Assembly (NCBI GenBank): GCA_002304785.1
Contig: DBMG01000080.1
Coordinates: forward strand, 1-18,111
DNA: 18,111 bases
Direction: 5' to 3'
DNA from: Candidatus Accumulibacter sp. UBA704
GTDB taxonomy: Bacteria > Pseudomonadota > Gammaproteobacteria > Burkholderiales > Rhodocyclaceae
Shown here: one piece after another, positions 5,646-13,106 of the stretch
How positions within the stretch are numbered: position 1 is the first letter of the stretch
How the letters are laid out: the number at the start of each line of letters is the position of its first letter
Program-made: the position numbers and the translations under genes
The notes under the pieces: model-generated
Seen by the model: the letters and a program-made list of their open reading frames with translations, nothing else
Database searches by the model: none
Told to the model about the DNA's origin: nothing

Positions 5646-6665
5646 ATGCAAACCCGCCTGCCTACCATCGCCCTGGCCATGGGCGATCCCGCCGGGATCA
5701 GCCCGGAACTCACCGCCAAGCTGCTGGCCAACGACGAAGTCCGGGCTGCCGCCCGGATCATCGTCTTCGGTGACCGGCGCATCCTCGACGAAGGCGCCCG
5801 GATCGCCGGCGTGACGCTCGACATCTCCGTCGTCGCGCCGAATTCGGCCTACGATGCCTCGCAGCGCCCGACCCTGGTCGATCTGGGCCACCTGGCGCCG
5901 CAGGATGTCAAGCGCGGGGAAGCCACGCCGGAAGGCGGCGCCTTCGCGCTCGAGAATTTCCGCCGCGCGCTGGTCATGGCCAACGAAGGCAAGGCCGACG
6001 CGGTCTGCTTCACGCCGTTCAACAAGAAGGCGATGCGCTACGTCTATCCCGGCTACGACGACGAGATCCGCTACGCGGCGGACATCACCGGCTTCAAGGG
6101 GGCGGCACGCGAATTCAACGTGCTGGACAATCTGTGGAACTGCCGCGTCACCTCGCACATCCCTCTGTCGCAGGTGGCCTCCGCGCTCTCCGTCGATAAC
6201 ATCGTCGCCGAACTGGCCCTCGCCGACCGCTGCATGCGCGAATCCGGGCTGCAGAATCCGCGCATCGCCGTCGCCGGCCTCAACCCGCATGCCGGCGACG
6301 GGGGCAATTTCGGCCAGGAAGAGATCGACATCATCGAACCCGCGGTGAAACTCGCCGTACAGAAGGGGTTCAACGCCTCCGGCCCGTACCCGGCCGATAC
6401 CGTTTACGTGCGCGCCAGGAACGGCGAATTCGACGGCGTCCTGACCATGTACCATGACCAAGGACAGATCGCCATGAAGCTGATGGGCTTCGATCGCGGC
6501 GTCACCATGATGGGCGGTTTCCCGTTCCCGATCTGCACGCCGGCGCACGGCACTGCCTACGACATCGCCGGGCGCGGCATCGCCAATCTCGGCGCCAGCA
6601 AGGCCGCCTTCCTGCTGGCTGCGCGCATGGCGGGCCGGAATCTGGCGGCAATGAACAAATCATAA
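5646..6665 (+). CDS. pdxA2: PdxA-family dehydrogenase (PdxA2-like), NAD-dependent oxidative decarboxylase of a sugar acid
   Basis: NAD- and metal-dependent beta-hydroxyacid oxidative decarboxylase of 339 residues, usual PdxA length. Motifs: MGDPAGISPE at 12-21; metal-binding His171 in TSHIPL, His215 in NPHAGD and His270 in MYHDQG; Lys278; and PAHGTAYDIAG at 299-309. Compared with E. coli PdxA as I recall it, three substrate contacts differ: the GHTE segment (H136/T137) becomes GYDDE at 136-140, N283 becomes Thr287, and R292 becomes Ile296. Classical 4-hydroxythreonine 4-phosphate oxidation in vitamin B6 synthesis is therefore unlikely. PdxA2 enzymes act on 4-phospho-D-threonate/erythronate, and TphB acts on an unphosphorylated cis-diol acid. 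No DUF1537 kinase is present to make the phosphorylated C4 acid. The gene leads a transporter operon, so it should act on the imported acid or a derivative. Strong ribosome site GGAGGAG. Exact substrate unknown. Confidence 0.88.
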   Translation: MQTRLPTIALAMGDPAGISPELTAKLLANDEVRAAARIIVFGDRRILDEGARIAGVTLDISVVAPNSAYDASQRPTLVDLGHLAPQDVKRGEATPEGGAFALENFRRALVMANEGKADAVCFTPFNKKAMRYVYPGYDDEIRYAADITGFKGAAREFNVLDNLWNCRVTSHIPLSQVASALSVDNIVAELALADRCMRESGLQNPRIAVAGLNPHAGDGGNFGQEEIDIIEPAVKLAVQKGFNASGPYPADTVYVRARNGEFDGVLTMYHDQGQIAMKLMGFDRGVTMMGGFPFPICTPAHGTAYDIAGRGIANLGASKAAFLLAARMAGRNLAAMNKS

Positions 6666-6738
6666 AAACAGTCTCACCCGTGGTTGTTATACGTTGTTGC
6701 ATTCATCACGTTCCAATTCACACAAGAGGAGTCATGCC

Positions 6739-7728
6739 ATGTTCAAGACCAAACTGATCGCCACGATGCTGGCAAGCGCATTCTGTGCAGCGGGGGCAAG
6801 TGCCGCGTGGACGCCCGACAAACCCGTTGAATTCATCGTCACCAGCGGCGCCGGCGGCGGCACCGATATCTTCACCCGCACGATCCAGTCGATCATCGTC
6901 AAGAACAAGCTGATGGATGCGCCGATTGTCGTGGTTAACAAGGGCGGCGGCGCCGGCAGCGAAGGCTACGTTTATGGTTCCGCCGAACAGAACAACCCCT
7001 ACCGCGTGACCTTTGGCACGAACAATGAATACCTCCTGCCGCTGGTCGCCAAGATGGGTTACGCCTCGGAAGGCTTTACACCGGTCGCGGCCATGGCGCT
7101 AGACGAATTCCTCATCTGGGTGAATTCCAACTCACCGCACAAGGACGCCAAGAGCTTCATCGAAGCGGCCAAGAAAGGTGATGGTTTGCGCATGGGCGGG
7201 TCGCAGTCCAAGGATACCGACCAGACCTTGGTCAGCATCATCAGCGAAGCCACCGGCGCGAAGTTCACCTATATCCCGTTCAAGAGCGGCGGCGAGGCGG
7301 CCATCCAGCTGGCCGGCGCGCATATCGATTCCAACGTAAACAATCCGAACGAGAACATCGGCCAGTGGAAAGCCAACATGGTCCGCCCGTTGTGCGTGTT
7401 CAGCCCCAAACGCATGGCTGCCGGCCCCAAGGTCACGAAGGATATGAGCTGGTCCGACATCCCGACCTGCAAGGAATCCGGCGTCCCGATCGAAACGTAC
7501 CAGATGCCGCGCACCATCTGGCTGCCCGCCGGCGTATCCCCCGAGGTCGTGACGTTCTACTCGAACGTGATGGCCAAAGTGCAGCAGACGCCTGACTGGA
7601 AGGCCTATATCGAGAAAACGTCGCAGACCGGGACGTTCATGGCCGGGGACGAGTTGCGCAAGTACATCACCCAGGACACGGCTCGGGCCTACAGCGTATT
7701 CAAGCGCGAAGGCTGGCTGGCCAAGTAG
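6739..7728 (+). CDS. tctC: Tripartite tricarboxylate transporter substrate-binding protein (Bug/TctC family)
   Basis: Periplasmic solute-binding protein of 329 residues that captures a carboxylated substrate for the TctAB membrane part. The N terminus MFKTKLIATMLASAFCAAG is a Sec signal peptide with likely cleavage after ASA near residue 22-23. The mature domain opens with WTPDKPVEFIVTSGAGGGTD, the typical Bug start with its glycine-rich ligand loop, and FKSGGEAAIQLAGAHID is the second-domain ligand strand-loop. The ATG at 6739 has AGAGGAG upstream; the open frame extends to 6694 but those residues do not resemble a signal peptide. It is 73 bases after pdxA2 and 65 before tctB, with a strong hairpin after it. 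The ligand cannot be read from sequence; context suggests a sugar acid. Confidence 0.93.
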   Translation: MFKTKLIATMLASAFCAAGASAAWTPDKPVEFIVTSGAGGGTDIFTRTIQSIIVKNKLMDAPIVVVNKGGGAGSEGYVYGSAEQNNPYRVTFGTNNEYLLPLVAKMGYASEGFTPVAAMALDEFLIWVNSNSPHKDAKSFIEAAKKGDGLRMGGSQSKDTDQTLVSIISEATGAKFTYIPFKSGGEAAIQLAGAHIDSNVNNPNENIGQWKANMVRPLCVFSPKRMAAGPKVTKDMSWSDIPTCKESGVPIETYQMPRTIWLPAGVSPEVVTFYSNVMAKVQQTPDWKAYIEKTSQTGTFMAGDELRKYITQDTARAYSVFKREGWLAK

Positions 7729-7744
7729 ACAGTGCAATCCGGTC

Positions 7745-7769
7745 GGGAGCGGTTCGCTGAGCCGCTCCC
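7745..7769 (+). other. Strong intercistronic hairpin between tctC and tctB
   Basis: GGGAGCGGTTC at 7745-7755 pairs with GAGCCGCTCCC at 7759-7769 over a GCT loop: 11 base pairs with one G-U. No U run follows (TGTCTGC), so it is not a complete rho-independent terminator. Such structures after a binding-protein gene often protect the upstream mRNA from 3' decay or attenuate readthrough, giving more binding protein than membrane subunits. Confidence 0.6.
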
Positions 7770-7793
7770 TGTCTGCTATTTCGAGGAGTCTTT

Positions 7794-8294
7794 ATGCGAA
7801 CCACCTCCGGGGTGCTGCTCACCCGTCTGACAATGGAAGTCGCGACGGCGCTGGTCACCGGTCTGATCGGCGCAACCGTTTGTTACGGATCGCTTGAATT
7901 CGGTATCGGCTGGGGCGATGCCGGCCCGCAGCCGGGTTATTTCCCGTTCTACGTCGGCCTGATCGTGATCATCGCCAGCACCGTCAATCTGGGCTTCGGT
8001 ATCTATCATCACCGAGACCGCGTCGAGGAATTCCTCACGACCGAACAGGGACAGCGCATCCTGGCCTTTTTCGGACCGATGTTCCTCTTCGTACTGGTTT
8101 CGTCGTTCCTCGGCCTGTACGTCGGCATGATCCTCTACCTCTTCAGCGTAATGGTATTCCAGGGTGGCTACCGTCTGCCCAAGGCGCTCGCCGTGAGCCT
8201 GATCACCGCCATCGCCAACTACTTCCTGTTCGAAGTCTGGTTCAAGGTTCCGCTGCTCAAGGGGCCGCTCGAAGCACTGATCGGGATTCACTGA
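7794..8294 (+). CDS. tctB: Tripartite tricarboxylate transporter small membrane subunit (TctB family)
   Basis: Small inner-membrane protein of 166 residues, usual TctB length. It has about four hydrophobic helices near residues 14-34, 50-72, 88-120 (one or two helices) and 130-152. The family motif GDAGPQPGYFPFYVG is at 41-55, between the first two helices. It works with TctA as the transmembrane part of the TTT carrier. GAGGAG lies just before the ATG at 7794, and the gene lies between tctC and tctA. Confidence 0.9.
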   Translation: MRTTSGVLLTRLTMEVATALVTGLIGATVCYGSLEFGIGWGDAGPQPGYFPFYVGLIVIIASTVNLGFGIYHHRDRVEEFLTTEQGQRILAFFGPMFLFVLVSSFLGLYVGMILYLFSVMVFQGGYRLPKALAVSLITAIANYFLFEVWFKVPLLKGPLEALIGIH

Positions 8295-8351
8295 TCTGGT
8301 CGGCAAACCACCAAGCGAACTCGGCAACAAAACACTCTGGGGAACTTCACA

Positions 8352-9872
8352 TTGGATAACTTCAGTAACTTGATGGACGGCTTCGCGATTGCGTTTTCGT
8401 TCTTCCATCTGGCCCTCATGGCCGTCGGCGTCCTGCTCGGCATCCTGGTCGGCGTCCTGCCGGGATTGGGCGCACCGAATGGCGTATCGCTGCTGCTGCC
8501 GCTGACCTTCACGATGGATCCGGTGTCGGCCATCATCCTGCTCACCAGCATGTACTGGGGAGCCTTGTTCGGCGGTTCCACGACCTCGATCCTGTTCAAC
8601 ATTCCCGGCGAGCCCTCGTCGGTAGCCACGACCTTCGATGGTTATCCGATGGCCCAGCAGGGACACGCCACGCACGCGCTGACGCTCGCCTTCATGTCGG
8701 CCGGATTCGGCGCCATGTTCGGCGTCGTGGTGATCACCGTTCTTTCCGGCTGGGTCACCCAGTTCGCCCTGAAATTCAGTTCGCCGGAATATTTCGCCGT
8801 GTTCCTGCTGACCTTTGCCAGCTTCATCGGCATGGGCAGCGGCTCCGCCTTCAAGGCCATCGTCTCGATGATGCTCGGCTTCGCCTTCGCCACCGTCGGC
8901 ATGGATGGCATTTCCGGCAACATGCGCCTGACCTTCGGCTTTTCCGAACTGGTCAAGGGCATCAGCTTCCTCGTCGCCGTCATCGGCCTGTTCGGTCTGG
9001 GCGAACTAATGCAGACCATGGAAGAAGGACTGCGCTTCGACGGCATCCACGCACGCATTCGCGTCCGCGACGTATTCAAGGCGGTGGCCTCGATGCCCAG
9101 CCACTGGATGACGCTGCTGCGTAGTTCGCTGATCGGCTGCTGGATGGGCATCACCCCTGGCGGCCCGACTGCCGCATCGTTCATGAGCTACGGCCTGGCC
9201 AAGCGCTTCTCGCGGCGCAAGGAGCATTTCGGCAAGGGCGAGCCCGCCGGTGTCGTGGCCCCGGAAACCGCTGACCATTCCGCCGGCACCTGCGCCATTC
9301 TGCCGATGCTCGCTCTGGGCGTTCCCGGTTCGGCTACCGCCGCGGTAATGATGGGCGGCTTGATGATCTGGGGCCTGACGCCTGGACCGATGCTGTTCAT
9401 CGAGCGCCCGGATTTCGTCTGGGGCACCATCGCCAGCATGTACCTGGGCAACGTCATGGCCGTGGTTCTGGTTCTCGCCACCGTGCCGATGTTCGCCGCC
9501 ATCCTGCGTATCCCCTTCTCGATCATCGGCCCGATGATCGTGGTGGTGTGCTTCATCGGCGCCTATACCATCAGCGGCTCCCGGCTCGACCTGTGGCTGG
9601 CCCTGCCCTTCGGCATCCTGGGTTACGTGTTCAAGAAACTCGGCTATCCGATCGCCCCGATGGTCCTGGCCATGGTTCTCGGCGACAAGGCGGAGGATGC
9701 CTTCCGGCAATCGATGATGATGTCCAAGGGATCGCTGGCCATTTTCTGGAACAACTCGGCGCTGGTCGCCACGATCATGAGCTTGGCCATGCTGCTGCTG
9801 TTCTGGCCAATGGTCAGCATGATCATCAGGCGCTTGCGCGGCGCAGAACACGGAAAACGGATATCGGCGTAA
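8352..9872 (+). CDS. tctA: Tripartite tricarboxylate transporter large membrane subunit (TctA family)
   Basis: Inner-membrane permease subunit of 506 residues with about 10-12 predicted membrane segments. Family signatures: GVLPGLGAPNGVSLLLPLTF near residue 36; GGSTTSILFNIPGEPSSV near 76 followed by TFDGYPMAQQG; GITPGGPTAA near 265; the GVVAPETADHSAG block near 297; and LALGVPGSATAAV with GLTPGPMLF. It moves the acid delivered by TctC, driven by an ion gradient. The start is a TTG at 8352, supported by CTGGGGAA eight to nine bases upstream; the first ATG (8373) has no ribosome site. It lies 57 bases after tctB and ends the transporter operon. Confidence 0.94.
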   Translation: MDNFSNLMDGFAIAFSFFHLALMAVGVLLGILVGVLPGLGAPNGVSLLLPLTFTMDPVSAIILLTSMYWGALFGGSTTSILFNIPGEPSSVATTFDGYPMAQQGHATHALTLAFMSAGFGAMFGVVVITVLSGWVTQFALKFSSPEYFAVFLLTFASFIGMGSGSAFKAIVSMMLGFAFATVGMDGISGNMRLTFGFSELVKGISFLVAVIGLFGLGELMQTMEEGLRFDGIHARIRVRDVFKAVASMPSHWMTLLRSSLIGCWMGITPGGPTAASFMSYGLAKRFSRRKEHFGKGEPAGVVAPETADHSAGTCAILPMLALGVPGSATAAVMMGGLMIWGLTPGPMLFIERPDFVWGTIASMYLGNVMAVVLVLATVPMFAAILRIPFSIIGPMIVVVCFIGAYTISGSRLDLWLALPFGILGYVFKKLGYPIAPMVLAMVLGDKAEDAFRQSMMMSKGSLAIFWNNSALVATIMSLAMLLLFWPMVSMIIRRLRGAEHGKRISA

Positions 9873-9917
9873 CATGGCCGTTTTCCGGATCGGTCGATTG
9901 CAGGCGCAGGGGACAAC

Positions 9918-10130
9918 ATGGCAATGAGTATCGGCAGCGTTGGCACCGTGCCGGCCGCCCTTGCCTCGGCAAGGACCGGCGATACGGTCGCCGTATCCGT
10001 ACTGAAGAAAACCCTGGACATCCAGGAACAGACAGCCCTGCAATTGCTGCAGGCACTGCCCCAACCGTCAGGCAGTGCGTCGCCACAACCCGTCGGAGCG
10101 CTGGGCAACACGGTCAACGAATTCGTCTGA
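9918..10130 (+). CDS. YjfB-family putative motility protein
   Basis: Small protein of 70 residues. The segment TVAVSVLKKTLDIQEQTALQ followed by LLQALPQP, and the end GALGNTVNEFV, match the short YjfB-type putative motility proteins (VAVLKKALDIQ...ALQLLQALP...LGNNID.FA) common in flagellated proteobacteria and Bacillus. No signal peptide, no cysteine. An AGGGGA ribosome site precedes the ATG at 9918; a second ATG two codons later is possible. It lies 45 bases after tctA, possibly on readthrough transcript, and is followed by a strong terminator. The molecular function of the family is not established, and there are no flagellar genes nearby. Confidence 0.8.
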   Translation: MAMSIGSVGTVPAALASARTGDTVAVSVLKKTLDIQEQTALQLLQALPQPSGSASPQPVGALGNTVNEFV

Positions 10131-10171
10131 CGCCGTCGATCCATCGCAATTCCTGACGCCGCCGCAAACGA

Positions 10172-10214
10172 AACGCGGAACCGAAAGAACAATTCTTCCG
10201 GTTCCGCGTTTTTT
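10172..10214 (+). terminator. Rho-independent terminator after the YjfB-like gene
   Basis: AACGCGGAACCG (10172-10183) pairs perfectly with CGGTTCCGCGTT (10199-10210), with AAGAA/TTCTT adding inner pairs, followed by six T residues (10209-10214). It ends plus-strand transcription of the tct/yjfB region. On the minus strand the hairpin is followed by TTTCGTTTG, so it may also help end the convergent cca transcript. Confidence 0.88.
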
Positions 10215-10228
10215 GTATCGTGCTGCGC

Positions 10229-11449
10229 TCAGCGACGCCGATCCAGTTTCTCCTCGACTGCCGCCACCCGGGCGGTGTGCAAACGCTCGGGAATATCCGC
10301 CTTGTTGCCGCAACTGCTCGCAATCGCGCCGGCGTCGACCGATTTCGCGGCTTCAAGCGCCTGCAGAAAGAGATCCGGTGAAGGAATCGGCTTATCCTCC
10401 CAACCGAGCCTGCCGTGGAAATCGCAATCGCACGCTTCGAGAAGCTGCCGAAAACGTTGCGGACGCCTGAAGGCATCGGTCCGCTCCAGCAGGCGCACGA
10501 TCGTCGATGTGCGCATTTCCGGCCCGCGCCGGATATCGCCGTGATAGCGCGCCACCAGCAGGGCCAGGTCGCGGCACTCGGCCGGCGCCTTCAGGTAAGC
10601 GCACACTTCCTCCACCAGCCTTACGCTACGGGCTTCGTGCCCGGGATGTCGGGGCAAATCAGAGGCATCGGTCAAACCCTTGCCGAGGTCGTGCAGCAGT
10701 ACCGAAAAACGCACCGGCAGGGTGAAGCCTTCCAGCGCCGAGCGGTCCAGCGCCAACATCACGTGAATGCCGGTATCGATTTCCGGGTGATAGTCGGCCC
10801 GCTGCGGAACACCGAACAGCCTGTCCAGCGCCGGAATGATCCGCGCCAGCGCACCGCATTCATGCAGCACCCGGATCATCCGCGACGGGGATTTCTCCAT
10901 CAGCCCCTTGGCCAGTTCCTGCCACACGCGCTCGGCGACGAGGTGATCGACCTCGCCGGACTCGACCATCCGGCGCATCAGATTGAGGGTTTCCGGCGCG
11001 ATTGAAAACTCGGCGAAACGCGCGGCGAAGCGCGCCACGCGAAGAATGCGCACCGGGTCCTCGACGAAGGCCGGACCGACATGACGCAGCACGCGCGCCT
11101 CGATGTCGGTCACGCCACGGAAAGGATCGATCAACGAGCCGTCATCGGCACGCGCGATGGCATTGATGGTCAGGTCGCGACGCGCCAGGTCCTCTTCCAG
11201 CGTCACGTCCGGGGCCGCGTGAAAGGTAAATCCCTTGTAGCCATGCCCCGCCTTGCGCTCGGTGCGAGCGAGCGCGTACTCCTCGTGCGTCCGGGGATGC
11301 AGAAATACGGGGAAGTCCTTGCCGACTGGCCGGAAGCCGCGCGCCAGCATCTCGTCGGGAGAAGCGCCGACGACGACGAAATCCCGGTCCTGCACCGGAA
11401 GCCCGAGCAGTTCATCGCGGACCGCCCCGCCTACGGTAAATATCTGCAT
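10229..11449 (-). CDS. cca: Multifunctional CCA tRNA nucleotidyltransferase with HD domain
   Basis: Adds or repairs the 3'-terminal CCA of tRNAs; 406 residues, close to E. coli Cca. The nucleotidyltransferase head shows GGAVRD at 7-12, the metal aspartates Asp21 and Asp23 in QDRDFVVVG, and RRDLTINAIA at 90-99. The FVEDPVRILRVARFAARF segment at 128-145 belongs to the nucleotide-recognition neck. The C-terminal HD phosphohydrolase domain shows His253-Asp254 in LLHDLGKG, which in this class gives 2'3'-cyclic phosphodiesterase and phosphatase activity. The ATG at 11449 has only a weak ribosome site and lies 18 bases after the GST gene, so it is likely read from the same transcript. It ends 15 bases beyond the T tract of the convergent terminator. 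Confidence 0.96.
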   Translation of the reverse strand: MQIFTVGGAVRDELLGLPVQDRDFVVVGASPDEMLARGFRPVGKDFPVFLHPRTHEEYALARTERKAGHGYKGFTFHAAPDVTLEEDLARRDLTINAIARADDGSLIDPFRGVTDIEARVLRHVGPAFVEDPVRILRVARFAARFAEFSIAPETLNLMRRMVESGEVDHLVAERVWQELAKGLMEKSPSRMIRVLHECGALARIIPALDRLFGVPQRADYHPEIDTGIHVMLALDRSALEGFTLPVRFSVLLHDLGKGLTDASDLPRHPGHEARSVRLVEEVCAYLKAPAECRDLALLVARYHGDIRRGPEMRTSTIVRLLERTDAFRRPQRFRQLLEACDCDFHGRLGWEDKPIPSPDLFLQALEAAKSVDAGAIASSCGNKADIPERLHTARVAAVEEKLDRRR

Positions 11450-11467
11450 GGCGAGGCAGCGTTCCGC

Positions 11468-12088
11468 TCAATCCGCCTCGGCAACGGCCCCGTTACGCCA
11501 TTCCTGCATGGCCGGCAGCGCCACCATGGTTTCCACCCATTTGCGCGACGCTTCGGGCAGGTCGACGTGGTAGGTCAGGAAACGCCACGCCACCGGCGCA
11601 TACATGGCATCGGCGATGGTGAAATGGCCGAACAGGAACGGGCCCTTGCGCCCGTAGCGCTGGCGGCAGCTTTCCCAGATGGCCACGATGCGGGCGATGT
11701 CCGCGGCGACCTCCACCGAGGGCTGGAGAAACGGCTGCGAAGCGCGCACGTCCAACGGCATTCCCTGGCGCAGCGCAACAAAACCGGAGTGCATTTCCGC
11801 AGAAACGGAACGCGCCTCGGCACGCGCCTTGCGCTCGGACGGCCACAGCGACGACGCCTTTTCCGCCAGATACTCGCAAATCGCCAGAGAGTCCCAGACC
11901 ACGGTCTCTCCGTCGATCAGGCACGGCACCTTGCCGGACGGCGAGTATTTCAGGATCTCGGCCTTGGTCGTGGCACTGCGCAAGGGAATCAGGGTCTCCT
12001 CGAACGGCAGTCCGGCCTGCTTGATGGCCAGCCAGGGGCGCAGGCTCCACGATGAAAAATTGCGATCACCGATGATTAGTTTCAGCAT
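11468..12088 (-). CDS. Glutathione S-transferase family protein
   Basis: Cytoplasmic protein of 206 residues with the two GST domains. The N-terminal thioredoxin-like domain runs from MLKLIIGDRNFSSWSLRPWL; the SSWS segment holds the probable catalytic serine near residue 12. KVPCLID near 53 is the cis-proline glutathione site, and DSLAICEYLAE near 66-76 is the second glutathione contact. The helical C-terminal domain contains FTIADAMYAPV near 155-166. The ATG at 12088 fits the family N terminus; the frame opens upstream to a TTG at 12109. The substrate is unknown. It sits 24 bases after the NDUFA9-like gene and 18 bases before cca. Confidence 0.9.
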   Translation of the reverse strand: MLKLIIGDRNFSSWSLRPWLAIKQAGLPFEETLIPLRSATTKAEILKYSPSGKVPCLIDGETVVWDSLAICEYLAEKASSLWPSERKARAEARSVSAEMHSGFVALRQGMPLDVRASQPFLQPSVEVAADIARIVAIWESCRQRYGRKGPFLFGHFTIADAMYAPVAWRFLTYHVDLPEASRKWVETMVALPAMQEWRNGAVAEAD

Positions 12089-12112
12089 GAAAGGACATCT
12101 CTCCAACAATGG

Positions 12113-13069
12113 TTAACGGAAAGTGCGGCGACGCAATTCGTCGAGCCGCGATCGGGTGCTAAGGTGCGTGAGATAGGTCGGTGCCACGGCCTCCAGCGGC
12201 TGCGGTTGCCAGCCGGGGAAATCGAGCCGCCCATCAGTGACGTTGTCCACCTGCATTGAACGCAGGTTGTCCGGCGACATCGGCGGATTGGGCAGCAGGC
12301 CAAGCAGGCAAGCCTGAAGCCTGGCCAGCGGATCGGGTAAATCGATTACCGTGCGCGGATGGCCGGTGAGCGTGCCGGTGTATTCCACCAATTCCTTCAA
12401 GGTGTATACCGTGGGACCGCAAAGTTCATAGATCTTGCCAACGGTGGTGCGATCCGTGAGGGCGCTGACGAACGCCTCGGCCACATCGCCCACGTAGACC
12501 GGCTGAAAACGCGCCTTGCCTCCGGCGATCGGCAGAACCGGAAAGGCCTTGAGCAACGAAGCGAAGGTGTTCAGGAAGATGTCGTCGGGCCCAAAGATGA
12601 CCGAAGGCCGGAAGACCGTCACGTCGATCTCGCAAGCCGCACCCATGACGACTGCCTCGCCGGCAGCCTTGGAACGCAGATAGGCCGAAGGAGCATCGCT
12701 GGCCGCCTTGAGCGCGCTCATGTGCAGCAGGCGGCGCACCCCCGCCGGCTTCATCGCAGCCACGATCTTCCGCGGCAGTTCCACGTGCGCCGCGGCGAAA
12801 CGTCGGCCGTAGGGCTGCGCTCCGTCGCCATCGTGCAGGATGCCGACCAGATTTATTACCGCGTCGCCCCCCCGGAACAAGTCTTCAAGTTCAAGGGGAT
12901 CATGAATATTGGCCGCCACCACCCGCACCCCCGGCAGCATCGTCAGCGCCTTGCGGCTGTCCCGCCGACGCGTCGGCACCGTGACCTCGAAGCCACGGCC
13001 GGAAAGTCGGCTGGCCAGGCAGCTGCCGACGAAACCACCGCCTCCGAGCAACACCACTTTTCCAGGCAT
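12113..13069 (-). CDS. Complex I NDUFA9-like NAD(P)-binding protein (atypical/extended SDR)
   Basis: Rossmann-fold protein of 318 residues. The nucleotide loop GGGGFVGS is at 9-16; Ser118 with Tyr130 and Lys134 (AYLRSK) gives the SDR catalytic pattern. VFRPSVIFGPDD and ARFQPVYVGDVAEAFV are typical of the bacterial homologues of the mitochondrial complex I subunit NDUFA9. These are usually annotated as NAD-dependent epimerase/dehydratase or complex I NDUFA9 family; whether they join bacterial complex I is not established. GGAAGG precedes the ATG at 13069. It lies 37 bases after slt and continues into the GST and cca genes in one direction, suggesting an operon. Confidence 0.88.
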   Translation of the reverse strand: MPGKVVLLGGGGFVGSCLASRLSGRGFEVTVPTRRRDSRKALTMLPGVRVVAANIHDPLELEDLFRGGDAVINLVGILHDGDGAQPYGRRFAAAHVELPRKIVAAMKPAGVRRLLHMSALKAASDAPSAYLRSKAAGEAVVMGAACEIDVTVFRPSVIFGPDDIFLNTFASLLKAFPVLPIAGGKARFQPVYVGDVAEAFVSALTDRTTVGKIYELCGPTVYTLKELVEYTGTLTGHPRTVIDLPDPLARLQACLLGLLPNPPMSPDNLRSMQVDNVTDGRLDFPGWQPQPLEAVAPTYLTHLSTRSRLDELRRRTFR

Positions 13070-13106
13070 GATGACCTTCCGCCAACGGGGAACGAGAGGG
13101 CCGATT

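Noticed and set aside
5577..6548. Long minus-strand frame opposite pdxA2
   Set aside because: Antisense shadow; the plus-strand product has all PdxA motifs.
5646..6665. Annotation as pyridoxine-biosynthetic PdxA
   Set aside because: Several substrate-contact residues differ and the gene leads a carboxylate transporter operon next to a GntR/FCD regulator.
7776..10064. Minus-strand frames of 299 and 352 codons opposite tctB/tctA
   Set aside because: His/Asp/Gln-rich low-complexity translations typical of the reverse of membrane-protein codons; no family resemblance.
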